DNA of 64,000 nucleotides. It comes from Avena insularis (taxonomy: Eukaryota > Streptophyta > Magnoliopsida > Poales > Poaceae). Made by a program: the position numbers and the translations under genes. The stretch is taken from NCBI GenBank assembly GCA_023614405.1, contig CM042684.1, positions 470,279,650 to 470,343,649 on the forward strand, in the 5' to 3' direction. A model generated the notes under the pieces. The model did not search any database. It worked only from the letters and a program-made list of their open reading frames with translations, and was not told the origin of the DNA. Within the stretch, counting starts at the first letter, position 1. Each line of letters starts with the position of its first letter. Positions 25,011 to 35,631 of the stretch are shown here, in pieces.

Positions 25011-26662
25011 TGAAGGGAATATGCCCGAGAGGCAATAATAAAGTGGTTATTATCTTATTCCATGTTTATGATAAATGTTTATTTTGTATGCTATAATTGT
25101 ATTGATAGGAAACGTCAATACATGTGTGTTTAATAAACAAATAAAAGGTTCCTAGTCATGCCTCTCTTATAGACTAGCTCGTTGATTAACAAGATGATCA
25201 AGGTTTCCTGATCATGGACATTGGATGTTGTTAATAACGAGGTCACAACATTGGTGGAATGATGTGATGAACATTCATCTGAAGTATAGCATTACGATCA
25301 AAGTCATTATGTTTATATTGCTATAACATCATACGAAGTAATCTTTATCCTTAGACCATGAGATCATGTTAATTGCTAACACTGGAAGAGTATCTTGATA
25401 ACATCAAACGTCACACCGTAACATGGTGACTATAAAGGTGGGTTCAGTGCTACGAAGGTGTTATGTTGATGCTCATGGATCAAGAGTGGGATTTGTCCAT
25501 CCCGATGACGGATAGATATACTCTGGGCCTTCTCGGTGATATCACATTGAAATAGCTTGCAAGCAAGTGATGTGATCACTAGAATGTTATATCACGGGAA
25601 CGAGAAAAGTGTGCATGTCGGTAACGAGATCAAACTAGGTATGGAGATACCGATGATCGAATCTCGGGCATGTAATATATCGCGGGATAAAGGGATTTAG
25701 TTACTAGCATTAAAGGTTCTCACGATCACAGAAGTCATCGTTGAATGTGTAGGAGTCAGTATGGATCTCCTGGTCCCGCTTCTGATTATTGATCTGAGAG
25801 CTGTCTCGATCATGTCTGCATTATTCGCGAACCGTAGGGTGACACACTTAAGGGATACCGACACCATTTGGAGCAAATATGTTTCAGATAAAGATTTAAG
25901 AAAGCGCTGGAATTATTTCAATAGACACCGAAACTGTTTCGGGTGAAATTGCTGAAATTGGTTCTGCATATAATATTGAAATATTGCAGGGGGTTTTATG
26001 TGAATGTTTGTTAATTAAAGTAATTAACAAAATTCTGAATAAAACTAATAAAAGAGTTTTATTACATGAGAGAGCAGAAATTTAATGCATTTAAAGTGGA
26101 GACTTTAAAAGAGAATGTGAAGGGGCAAATTTATGTGGAGGGAGTTACCACCACATGAATGAAGGAGGTGAAGGGACACCCCCTCCATGCGCCGGCCATG
26201 AAGGAGGGGCACCCCCCTCCTCCTATAAAAGGCCACCCCCTCCTCACTTCTCACACACACCTTCTTGTGAAGGATCTCTCTCCCCCTCTAGTATTATTTC
26301 CCCATGATCTCGGATTAGCGAGATACATGTTCTCGGTGGCTTTATCTGAAAAGGAGTTCCTGCTTCCGCTTTGCTGGAGCGATCACGAGATGTCCACGCT
26401 GCGGTGCTGGACTTGGTGGTGCTGGAGCTGGATCTGATGGACGTGCTGGAACCGGACCTGCTGGACTTCATCACGATCTTGAGATCGGCAAGTGTACGAC
26501 TACATCAACCACGAGTTCCTACTCGTTAACAAAGTTCGTTGTCTTCGAGGGTAAGTTCTCGTTGGATGTATGTCCACCCGTTGTTTTGTACCTAGTAGAT
26601 AGATCTTGGCGTTTAGTTCATACCATAGGAAAAATTTTGTTTTCTATGCTGCAGACCCAACA
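25011..26662 (+). repeat. 3' LTR of the plus-strand Copia (1652 bp)
   Basis: Starts TGAAGGGAATATG directly after AGTGGGAGAC and ends GACCCAACA. By eye it differs from the 5' LTR by only a few percent outside the homopolymer-rich part. Confidence 0.9.
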
Positions 26663-26792
26663 GATTCCCCTTAGTGAGCATATGGATGATGACTTTGTGG
26701 CCTATCATAAAACAAAATCATTTTCGTTCATGGTGCAGTCTGCATACTACACCCAATGGGATCACCAATTCGGTAACCGTTCGAGGAAAAAA
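26663..26792 (+). pseudogene. LINE ORF2 tail ending in an A-run
   Basis: After the duplicated GATTC the LINE frame continues (LSEHMDDDFVAYHKTKSFSF, then SAYYTQWDHQFG), as in the segment before the zf-RVT domain. It stops at codons for RSRKK, where a run of six A (26787-26792) is followed by CCCTC. The zf-RVT domain and the 3' UTR are missing. Confidence 0.7.
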
Positions 26793-26872
26793 CCCTCTAT
26801 CTGTGCCCTGAAAAAACAATGCACTGAACGAGTCAATCATATCCCAACTGGGATACACACGGATTATTTTTC
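26793..26872 (+). repeat. Block C, first copy
   Basis: This block (GAAAAAACAATGCACTGAAC..., ending ACACGGATTATTTTTC) matches 27901-27980 with scattered changes. It completes the first A-B-C unit, interrupted by about 21 kb of transposons. Confidence 0.65.
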
Positions 26873-27010
26873 ATAGTACAAAGCCCAACCCTAATTATTA
26901 GATGGAGAAACGAGGATCCCCTCTCTCCCACCACCAGAGCGGTAAGTGGAGGAAGAGGGAAAAAGCGATCGACCAGCTGAAATCTAGAGGAGTTTTCTCC
27001 GCCGCTGCCT
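26873..27010. other. Spacer between duplicated units
   Basis: Short unique sequence (CTCTCCCACCACCAGAGCGG...) with no frame or repeat that I recognise. Confidence 0.4.
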
Positions 27011-27980
27011 AACTAGGCTACACTCTGGTGTGTACAAACTCTGGTAAAGAGCAACAGATCGATCGTATCTGGTCTCCTACGTACGAAAACATAACCGCCG
27101 CCTCCCACCTCTGTCTCCTCTGTAGATCGGTTCCCCCTCCCTCGGCCGTCCTCACCGATGTCAGGAGGGGTGGGGGACCCAATCTATAAGTATAGCTTTT
27201 AGTAAAAGTAGTGTTTTCAACATATTAGGTTAGGTTTTGCTAACCATCTTCGTCTTGGGCTACGCCTCAGTGGAGATGTCATCATCTACAATAAGCGATC
27301 TCCGTCCTTTCGTTCGACAATGGGATCTCTTTTCTAATGTCAATGGTGGTGCTGAAAGATCAAAACTCTCTAGGTATGGATATTCAGATCTTGCTTCGCC
27401 AGATTTGTTTTGGATTTTTTCTCATGGTTGCAGCGAGGTTTGTTCTTGCAATATTTGTCTCGGCTGCTACATCCTCAACAATGGTGATTCCTACTCTTAG
27501 AGGCCCAACGACATTGACCAAGTTGTTCGGTTAATTTTTCCTAAAATATTGGTGTTGGTTCTCTTGCCGATGTTGGTTGATTATTTTAATGGCTGCGCGC
27601 GTGCACGCGATGTTGGCGTTGCGGCAAAAATTACAATTATTGAAGAACCATCATTAGTATTTACAGGTCTATGGTTTAACATGTCAGTTTTGTTCTGCTG
27701 CCTTCAGGAAAGTACAAGATTGTGTCACAGAAGAAAAAAGAGTATGAAGATCTCAAATATTTATTCATTTCTTTAAACTTTATTTTGTAATCGATGAGTA
27801 TCTCTACCATTCTACTGTATACAATTCGCATTCGCCTCACGTTGTCGCAAGTTCGATCCACGTTTCCGTTCCAACAACCATTCCATATTCCACTGACCTA
27901 CCTCTGTCTCTACACAGAAAAAACAACTCACTGAATAAGTCAATCGTACCCCAACCGGGATATGCACAGATTATTTTTCT
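27011..27980 (+). repeat. Second copy of the A-B-C host segment with an internal insert
   Basis: Block A is at 27011-27035, and blocks B and C are contiguous at 27839-27980. In the first copy A and B are only about 20 bp apart. Here they are separated by about 800 bp (27036-27838) with no clear gene; its 65-87-codon frames show no domain. B-C junction sequence in this copy serves as an empty site for the LINE in the first copy. Confidence 0.55.
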
Positions 27981-28680
27981 ACCATACTACTACACTGTAG
28001 GAGTACTCCCTGTTGTAGTAGTAGTATAGTACTCCAGTATAGGCCTCGTTTCTCAGGTTCGATCTTCTGGACTGGACCGAAAGGACCGACCGAACGCGAG
28101 CGACGCCGCCATTTCCCTCTCAATCCGTTTGAACGATTCCCATTCCTCCTCCGCGTGCGCCCGCTTCCAGTTCCACGCCACCACCACCACCACCACCACC
28201 ACTACGTCGGTCGGATTACGCGTCCCACCGTCACCGCCACCACCATTCACACCGCCTCTCCCCCCCTTGCCAAGTCGCCATCGCCTTCCTCCCCGTCTCT
28301 TCTCCCGTTCGTCAGCGCCGATAGCAACTAAGCAGTACTACTTTTCTTCGGAATCCGCCGAGATTAGGCACGTTTCTCGCGGGAGGGGGCGATTTGGTCG
28401 CCTGTTTGTTCCCCGGGGTCTTGATTCTCTCCTGGCGGCTGTTCCGCTGGTTTCCCTCCCTCTCCCTCTCCGCGCTTAATCCGCTCCGCGTTTCCGGCCC
28501 CAGTCAGCTCGCGTTCTACTCTCTCCAGTCGCCCGAACTTGGGAGGAAGCGATCGGGATTGGGGATCTTAACGCCACTTCTCGGAGGACGTACAGCGCCA
28601 CCGCGGCGGGCGTCGTCGGGTGCTTCTTCGGGGTCGCAGTCGTCCTCCGTGTTCTCGCGAAGCTGCTCCGGCCTTCTGGC
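27981..28680 (+). promoter_or_regulatory. Promoter-proximal DNA and GC-rich leader of the receptor kinase gene
   Basis: From about 28050 base composition becomes GC-rich and CT-rich, typical of grass 5' leaders. It includes a (CCA)n tract at about 28178-28202. I find no convincing TATA box, and the transcription start is unknown. Frames at 28129-28479 and 28394-28924 are low-complexity, run across the start codon or splice site of the real gene, and are not proposed as genes. A leader intron cannot be excluded. Confidence 0.45.
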
Positions 28681-31600
28681 ATGGGGAATCGCCGGCGGAG
28701 AGGCCCGGCGGCGGCGTGCCTCTTGCTCTGGTTCCTGCTGGGGTTCGACCTCTGCGCGTCTCTCAATCACGAAGGTACCGGAATTAATGATTTCGGTTGC
28801 TTCCTTCCTTCCTTCCTTCCTTCCTTCCTTCCTTCGGTGGGGGTTTATTGTCCGACAACTCGGTTTGACTCTGCTTAGGGTTTTGTCGTGCTGGATTTGC
28901 AGGTCTCGCTCTTCTCAGGCTTAGAGAGATGGTGGAAGCCGATCCGTCTGGTGCTCTGGCGGGTTGGGACGAAGCGGACGCTAGCCCCTGCTCTTGGTTT
29001 GGCGTGGTGTGCTCGGATGATGGACGGGTCATAGGCCTGTAAGTTTTGCTTTCTGCACCGCAAAATTCCCTTTACCGTTTCTACTTTTTTTTGGAAGAAA
29101 TGAAGGCCTCAATTCAACTGCTCGGTAGAAACCAAAGAGTAATATTATATTTTAATGTAGTACTTGTTTAGGTTGGATGTTCCTTTTATTCTATTTGTGG
29201 CCGTCAGGAGAATCATATTCTGTTCTCTTGTGTCGTTGGAAGGGTGATTGCCATTTTCTTGTTCTAAAATAAGACATTCCAACTGAATCTTGGGAGCATC
29301 CTTCTTTGGATTGACAATTTGTTGATCATCCTCATAAAGAGGGTCCTCTATTACACTTTAAAAAGAAAGAAAAAGAGGGCCCAAAATTTCATGTGTAGCA
29401 TCAGCTTATCTATTTGTGGTGACATTTTATCGAACGTCTGGTTCCACTGACATGCAGGGGCTGTTTAGTATAGGATGTGCATCTTATGCGTCTATGTTCA
29501 CTCCTGTTTAAGTTGGTATCGATTCCTAAATGCTTGATGTTTGCAATATGTCCCCGTGTTCTGATTGATCATATCTACGTGATGTTTTCGCCTAAATTTG
29601 TGTGTGCAATTTGTTGTAGGAACTTGGCAAATCTTGGTTTGAAGGGCATGTTACCTCCGGAGATTGGACAGCTTACTTCTTTGCATTCTCTGTAAGCATA
29701 TTATGTACTTCATCCAATGATACTATTATTTTGAAACACTTTTTTTTGTTGCCAGGAAACACTTCAGTTTTGACCATAGTCTGATAGTATTAGATATTTC
29801 TGAAACTACCACTGAATTAGAACAAGTGTACTTCAATCTATCTAGACTTTTATGCAGCGTGTGCATGCTTTCTCGACGAGGCTTATGACATTCTTTTGAG
29901 CTTCCAATTTGGGCACATGAGTTAGCATGTTGCATATTCTTTCTAGGAACCTAGTTGGATACACGGCATATGTTTCTTCTTGAATCTAAGGGACTTCTGA
30001 GAATATTATAGTGATGTGGGGTGTGCAATAGTTTATAGGATGTCGAGTTGTTTGAACCAAGAAGAGCACTGATTTCGTGGCCATATAAATGTCCATGCAT
30101 CTAATTTATGTATATGATTGTTTGAATATGTTCTACATATCATTACTTGAATCAGGAATCTATCAGTTCTATTATATAACCCATTCAGGCATTCACAAAG
30201 AAAGCATCTTATATCATGTTATGTACTTGTGTTACTTATGAAATGGTATTCAGCCTTCAAATTATTCTGATATATTTTTCATCCATCCGTACAGCATACT
30301 GCACAAGAACTTTTTCTATGGTCTTATCCCTAAAGAGATAGGAAATTTACGGGAGCTGGAGGTGTTGGATCTGGGGTACAATAACTTCAGTGGACCAGTT
30401 CCATCGGAGCTAATGAACATTTTATCCTTGAAGTTCATGTGAGTGAGATCTTTGATATGTTTTTTTTAATCTCAGATTAACTTCAAAACTTGACTAACTT
30501 TACTACTTGAATTACAGTTTTCTTAAAGGAAACACACTTTATGGCGGTTTACCTCTTGAATTAAATGAGCTCATCACTCTGTGCGAGTCTCGGGTTCACC
30601 AAGACAGGACTTGGTCAAATAAGATGTCCACTGCAAGGTTTGTCTAAGGCTCTAAGCTGCTTCTACTCATATATGTGGCTGTTAAACTTGTGACCGTGTT
30701 CAAGGATGGAGCTGAAGTTCAAATCAAGCAGGTGTTAGAGCAGCTTGATTTTGATTCAATAAATCCTGCAACTACATGATGTCAATGAAATCTGAAATAT
30801 TTTTAAAACTATCTGTTTCAAGTTAAGAAACGTCAGAGAAAGCTAAAACTTTAGAAACTGACCCTCCGCAAAGTAAATTGCATTCCAGTCTTTCTTAGCA
30901 GTCTAAGGCTACCTTAAGGCGACAAATGGATGTATGGCTGCTGAATGCTCCTTTTTATTTCACCACCAGTAAAGCAGTAGATATTTTGTCGTGAGGACTA
31001 ATTGTGTAACTCGTCTCTGGAGCTCACTACTCTTTCAGTCGGTATGCTTGTTTTGGTCTATAAAGGGTTCTTGATCAATGGAACTTTCACTGAATATGTT
31101 TTGGTTAGGATTTATCTGGGAGGGATGACTTGCAAATTTTACTGCTTCTTTTTTGGAATTTTTAGTGCAAACCCGATCGTCTGTTTCCCCTAACATTCAG
31201 TTATTCACTATGCAGGAGTAGGGAGAATGCTGCAATCAGAAGACTTCTAGCAAGCAAACAAACACATTCTCCAAAGAATGAGATGCTTGCTTCTGAAAAT
31301 TCTGTAGTAGAACCATCAGACAAGAGCCCTTCTTTCTCAATCCAAGATCCCCTCAAGAATACAATGCCACCACAGTTGCTCCCCAAACATGCCCCAGCTC
31401 GACCAGGTCCTCCACTGGCATCACCCCCTTCTGAACCTGTTCCTGCCATTGCCCCTGCTGTATCTTCCAACAAAGACCAAACCTCAAGCCAAGATAGCAA
31501 GGACAATTCTTCAATAACATATGCATTAATAGGAGCAGCGATTTTTTCTGTGGTTCTATCCTTGTCAGCTGCAATATTTCTTTGCTACCGCCGCAGGAAG

Positions 31601-32910
31601 ACTAGCATTGTTGTGCCCTTGTCTTCAAGTAGGCAATTGCAGACCGAGACCACTATCCTGGGAGGTTAGTATGCTGAAGGATTTGCTTTTTCTTGATTTA
31701 TTTATTGTTTATTAAATATTACATGGTAAACTGCATTCCTACAATTTTTTCATATTTTGCAGCAGTGTGTCTTTCTTTTAACGCATGGAACAAAAATTTA
31801 GGGTCAGTTTCTAACTTCTGTTTTTTCAGGCATAACTTCGTTCAGATGGTCAGAACTCGAAACAGCCTGTGAAGATTTCAGCAACGTAATTGGTACAGTA
31901 CCTGGATGTACAGTGTATAAAGGAACCCTCCCATGTGGAGCGGAAATAGCTGTTGTGTCTACATTGATAAAACATGCCTATGGGTGGTCTCCTATAGCTG
32001 AAGCACAATTTAAGAATAAGGTATCTAACTGTTCTTTCTGTTTAAATTGCTTTCTCATGCTGTAAGATGAGTCTCTAACATATATATGATATGGTAGGTT
32101 GAAATCTTGTCGCAAGTGAACCATAAGAATTTCGTGAAACTTGTGGGTTACTGTGAAGAGGAAGAACCATTCACCCGAATGATGGTGTTTGAATATGTTT
32201 CAAATGGATCACTGTTTGAGCACTTGCATGGTAAGAATTCCCAAGTTCATTTTGTTATTCTTCTTGCCAAGATGGCTCATGCTACAAGCAGTTATTATGC
32301 TCCTACTATTAGTCAATAATAAAACTGAAACATTTATGTTGCAGTTAAAGAGGCAGAGCACTTGGATTGGCAGGCACGCCTACGGATAGTGATGGGAGTA
32401 ATATACTGTCTGAACCACTTGTACCAAGAGATTCCTCCTATGATCCTCAGAGATCTAGACTCTTCATACATATACCTGACCGAAGACAACGCTGCAAAGA
32501 TTTCAGACATTTGCTTTGGCAGTGACAAGAAAGACAGCGAAGATGAATTCGATGAGCCTGACGAGTGCAGCATAGTGTATAAGTTTGGGTTGCTTCTGCT
32601 CGAGACGATCTCTGGAAGGCGACCGTTTTCCAACGACAACGGACTCCTGATTCTGTGGGCACACCGGTACCTCACCGGCGAAAAGCCCTTGGCAGGTATG
32701 GTCGACTCAACACTCGTATCAGTCTCCGAGGAGCAGGTGAGAGCGCTCACCGATCTGGTGAAATCGTGCATAAATGATAACCCCTGGCTGAGACCGACAG
32801 TGGCAGAGGTGACCAGATGGATGCAAGAGATCACCGGGTTTTCTCAAGATTATTCGACCCCGAGGAACAGCGCATTGTGGTGGGCTGAACTTGAAATCCT
32901 CACGTCATAG
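28681..32910 (+). CDS. LRR receptor-like protein, probable pseudokinase (MRH1/MDIS2-At3g56050 type)
   Basis: I read nine exons with GT-AG introns: 28681-28774, 28903-29038, 29620-29691, 30295-30438, 30518-30637, 31216-31664, 31830-32020, 32098-32230 and 32345-32910. They sum to 1905 nt (634 codons plus TAG). The protein has a signal peptide (residues 1-27), an LRR N-cap (SPCSWFGVVC), and about three LRRs carried on 72-nt-multiple exons. A Pro-rich segment and one membrane span (about 288-312, followed by CYRRRK) come next, then a kinase fold (about 339-620). This architecture matches plant LRR-RLKs annotated as probable inactive kinases, including MORPHOGENESIS OF ROOT HAIR 1 / MALE DISCOVERER proteins in Arabidopsis; some act at the plasma membrane in tip growth or ligand perception. 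Catalytic residues are missing: the beta-3 lysine context reads IAVVS (about 376), HRD reads LRD (about 481) and DFG reads DIC (about 499). Exon calls are from splice sites and frame only. Confidence 0.85.
28801..28835 (+). repeat. (TTCC)n microsatellite in intron 1
   Basis: Nearly nine tandem TTCC units lie about 26 bases into the first intron of the receptor kinase gene. The tract is likely to vary in length between accessions. Confidence 0.9.
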
Positions 32911-33180
32911 AGAAATATGTTACGTACTAGTCCATTGTGGAATTGCGTTGCAGCAATTATGCAGTAGTAATACTGTCCGTTTGATAGAAGGAACATAGAA
33001 AACTGTACAGTTTGTGGGGTTCGTACTCTTTAGGCAGGGCATACAGTTGTACAGCTATGCCTGCACTGCACTGACTATTCTTTCGTTCTTTGGTGGTAGA
33101 TCCTTTTCTTTTTTGAAACGAAATTTCGGTAGGAAATCCTTGAGAGCTTGTACAGTGGAAGGATATGCCAGACAATTGTG

Positions 33181-33186
33181 AATAAA
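33181..33186 (+). terminator. Likely polyadenylation signal of the receptor kinase gene
   Basis: AATAAA lies 271 bases after the stop codon and just before a MITE. Plant signals are loose, so this is only a candidate. Confidence 0.4.
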
Positions 33187-33203
33187 GTGAACAAAAATAT
33201 AAG

Positions 33204-33330
33204 TACTCCCTCTGTCCCAAAATAAGTGATGTGGGTTTGTCTAGATCCGGATGTATCTAGACATGTTTTAGTATATAGATACATACAAATCTAGATAAAC
33301 TCAAGTCACTTATTTTGTGAGTGTGTTTTC
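33204..33330. mobile_element. Stowaway-type MITE
   Basis: Starts TACTCCCTCTGTCCCAAAAT and ends in a degenerate inverted copy (CACTTATTTTGTGAG...). A TA target fits Stowaway (Tc1/mariner) elements. It lies between the 3' ends of the two convergent genes. Confidence 0.75.
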
Positions 33331-33406
33331 AGTTGTAGAGTTCCTACGTTGAAGTGATCTGTTTCAACAGTTAGGAGAGCAGAGATACCTCGGCCCTGAA
33401 TTGATG

Positions 33407-33437
33407 TTTATTGACTCTAAAAAAAATGAGGTTTATT
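33407..33437 (-). terminator. Two candidate polyadenylation signals for the DUF688 gene
   Basis: TTTATT at 33407-33412 and 33432-33437 reads AATAAA on the minus strand, 105-135 bases past the stop codon of the minus-strand gene. Confidence 0.4.
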
Positions 33438-33541
33438 GTAGAACTATATATAATACTCCAGTACTATATACGTATTTGAAGAAAGTAGAAAAAAATATGT
33501 ATGTGCAGTTTCTGGCTCGTGCTGGACATAAAACAACCTCA

Positions 33542-35026
33542 TCATCTTTTGTTATTCACAGTATCGCTCCCGCGCGCGTGACGGAGCCATGACTCGGACG
33601 GCGGCGTCAACTGCGGCATCCTCCCGGACGTCGAGTGCAGCGTCGACGCCGCCGCCTTGCCGCTCCTCCTGTCCCTGCTCATCATCCTCGGGCTGCCGCC
33701 GCCCCCGCTGTCCGTCGCCGAACGCGCTAGTCTGCTTAGAGCCTTCCTTGCGTCGGCGCAGTACCTCCTGCTGGTGCCAAGAATCGACATGCCCAGCCCG
33801 GGACCGCCGGGACTCGACCACTCCCTGCGCCCACTGCCGCTGATCTTCTCCTCGTACCACTGCGACAGGTCGCCGTTTTCTGGCCCGCTCTCGACGTTGC
33901 TCCGGCGAGTAGTACGGGGACGCGCCGGGCTCCACGGGAACCCGCAGAACACCGGCTTCACGCTCCAAGGGAAGAGCACCACGAACCCGCACGCCCTCGG
34001 AGACATATCACCGTCTCCTCGCGCCTCCTCGTCGTGCTGCGCCTGTCCTGCGTTCTGCTGCTCCGGCGGAGTGTCGTCCTCCCAGCTATCCTCCCGCTGG
34101 AGAGCGGGGACGTGGTGCTCGCAGGAAGGGGCGCGGCACAGCGTGTGCGCGTCGCGCCTGGCGTGGGCCGGCGACACGTCCTCGCCGTCGTGCTTGGACC
34201 GGCGCGCGCCACGGCCCCGGCGCGGGGACTTCTTCGCGCGCTTCTCCGTGGACGTGGTGGCGATGGCGTTGGCGGCAGGGAGGAAGCGGTCCATGATGAA
34301 GCTCGACAGGCGGCGCGACGCGGCGCCGCCGTCGACGGAGCTCAGGCGGGCGGCGAGCCGGTCGGACGACGAGATCCTGTCGAGCGCGTCGGAGAAGGTG
34401 TCGTCCTCGCTGCCGCCGCCGCCGCCGCCGCCGTTGTCGTCGCTGCTCGTCGCGTCGGTGGTGGCGTTGCCGTAGCACGCGCGGGCGTGGCACGGCGTGC
34501 CCATGCCGATGCCGCCGCCGCGGCGCCGCCCCGGCGGCGGCTTCGGTGGCAGCACGTCCCGCTCGAGCGACGCGCCGCGGCACGCGCTTCCGGCCTTGGG
34601 CACCCCCGGGGAGCTCTCCCAGGAGAAGGGCACGTGCGTGCGTTGCGGCGACGCGGCGCGCGCGCCGCGCGGCGTGCCCGCCGCCGACCCGCAGCACGAG
34701 CGGCGCGGCGTGGGGAGCGGCGAGTCGAGCAGCTGCGCCACGACGTGCCCGTCGCTCGCCTTGCGGCGCCGCCGCCCCTGTCGCTGATGCTCATCCTCCC
34801 TGTCCCCGGAGGCGCTCCTTGTCGTGACGATCTCCATGTCGTCGACGCCACGGCGAGCGAACTGGCCCCGCGCGCGTGGCCGGCCGACTAGGCAGCCACC
34901 GCTGCTGCTACACCGGGGCGCGCCGGCGCGGCAGTGCATGCAACAGTGGTGTACGATCGAGTTCGAGTAGCGTACGATCGATGGCGCGTATAAAAGGCCG
35001 CGCAGCGAGGTGGTTGCAGCGGGCAT
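33542..35026 (-). CDS. DUF688 family protein, single exon
   Basis: An open frame of 494 codons with very high GC. It shows the signature blocks of plant DUF688 proteins (function unknown): LLDSPLPTPRR near the N-terminus, HVPFSWESSPGVPK (about 131-144), RLSSFIMDRFLPAANAI (about 239-255) and ACGFVVLFPWSVKPVFCGF (about 345-363). The middle has a poly-Gly run and basic Arg/Lys clusters that could act as nuclear signals (inference); no membrane span or signal peptide is seen. The first in-frame ATG after the probable promoter is at 35026. A second at 34837 (residue 64, MEIVTTRS) may be the true start, since the 63 residues before it look unconserved and Cys/Arg-rich. The family relation is firm from motifs; the role is unknown. 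It converges with the receptor kinase gene. Confidence 0.8.
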   Translation of the reverse strand: MPAATTSLRGLLYAPSIVRYSNSIVHHCCMHCRAGAPRCSSSGGCLVGRPRARGQFARRGVDDMEIVTTRSASGDREDEHQRQGRRRRKASDGHVVAQLLDSPLPTPRRSCCGSAAGTPRGARAASPQRTHVPFSWESSPGVPKAGSACRGASLERDVLPPKPPPGRRRGGGIGMGTPCHARACYGNATTDATSSDDNGGGGGGGSEDDTFSDALDRISSSDRLAARLSSVDGGAASRRLSSFIMDRFLPAANAIATTSTEKRAKKSPRRGRGARRSKHDGEDVSPAHARRDAHTLCRAPSCEHHVPALQREDSWEDDTPPEQQNAGQAQHDEEARGDGDMSPRACGFVVLFPWSVKPVFCGFPWSPARPRTTRRSNVESGPENGDLSQWYEEKISGSGRREWSSPGGPGLGMSILGTSRRYCADARKALSRLARSATDSGGGGSPRMMSRDRRSGKAAASTLHSTSGRMPQLTPPSESWLRHARGSDTVNNKR

Positions 35027-35136
35027 TGGCGCGATCGATGGAGCACCGGCAAAGGCGACGCGACGCTGGTGGTTGAGCTGGACTGCTTGAGTTAGTTCGG
35101 CGCGTGGGAGCTCTGTCGCTCTACTTCTCGTGACGC

Positions 35137-35144
35137 TGTTTATA
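35137..35144 (-). promoter_or_regulatory. TATA box of the DUF688 gene
   Basis: TATAAACA on the minus strand is flanked by GC-rich sequence, about 110 bases upstream of the first ATG. The TATAAAA at about 34990 is on the other strand and inside the transcribed region. Confidence 0.55.
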
Positions 35145-35307
35145 GCCAGCCTCCATTGAGGTTGCCGAAAGGGAAGGGAGCCGCGCTAGCTTCCAGTGGA
35201 AACTTTAGGCTCCGTTCTGGAACGGGTGACGACGTGTTCGTGGAATTCCTGCGTAGTTCGCTTCAAATTTCGAAGTTCTGTGATGGGCCTCGACGGTTCA
35301 TTTAATA

Positions 35308-35505
35308 TACTCCCTCCATCTAAACTTGAGTTTGTGATAAATTCAAGTTTGAACGGAGAGAGTATAAGATGTTTTAGTTTTTTTTAAGAGATATATCTAT
35401 ATTTTTTTATTATATAGGTTCACTTCGAGTACCCACTAAAATAAGGTCTACATACACTCTTTTCAAAAAAACTAAAACATCTTATATTATAAAACGGAGG
35501 GAGTA
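35308..35505. mobile_element. MITE with nested palindromes (Stowaway-like)
   Basis: Outer ends are TACTCCCTCC (35308) and GGAGGGAGTA (ending 35505). Inside are two further fold-backs. One of about 56 bp (35308-35363) has TACTCCCTCC/GGAGAGAGTA ends. The other is formed by ATAAGATGTTTTAG and CTAAAACATCTTAT. It may be one MITE inserted at the end of another. Confidence 0.75.
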
Positions 35506-35631
35506 CTTCCTTTATGCCAAAATAAGTGATATGGATTTGGCTAGATTTGTATGTATCTAGACACGTTTTACTATATGGATACATTTATTTCTAGACAAAG
35601 TCAAAGTCAGTTATTTTGAGACGGAGAGAGT
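35503..35631. mobile_element. Stowaway-type MITE, tandem to the previous one
   Basis: Starts TACTTCCTTTATGCCAAAAT and ends TTTTGAGACGGAGAGAGTA. It shares the internal text of the MITE at 33204 (AATAAGTGATATGGATTTGG versus AATAAGTGATGTGGGTTTGT), so both belong to one family. Confidence 0.8.

Larger units (their letters stand above)
18444..26662 (+). mobile_element. Copia LTR retrotransposon with strongly decayed interior
   Basis: LTRs at 18444-20120 and 25011-26662 (TGAAGGGAATATGCCC...GACCCAACA) are flanked by the perfect duplication GATTC (18439-18443 and 26663-26667). The insertion splits a LINE ORF2 codon run exactly. A PBS-like GGTATCGAGCC (tRNA-Met type, altered) follows the 5' LTR, and the polypurine tract AGTGGGAGAC precedes the 3' LTR. 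The family is that of the minus-strand element at 51661-59450. The coding region is too degraded to translate. Confidence 0.9.

Noticed and set aside
28129..28924. Frames of 116 and 176 codons in the receptor kinase leader
   Set aside because: Low-complexity Thr/Pro/Ser runs; one reads through the real start codon and the first splice site. They are treated as leader and intron sequence.
33657..34891. Long plus-strand frames (272 and 285 codons) opposite the DUF688 gene
   Set aside because: They are GC-rich antisense shadows with low-complexity Arg/Ala content. DUF688 motifs lie on the minus strand, where the TATA and poly(A) signals also fit.
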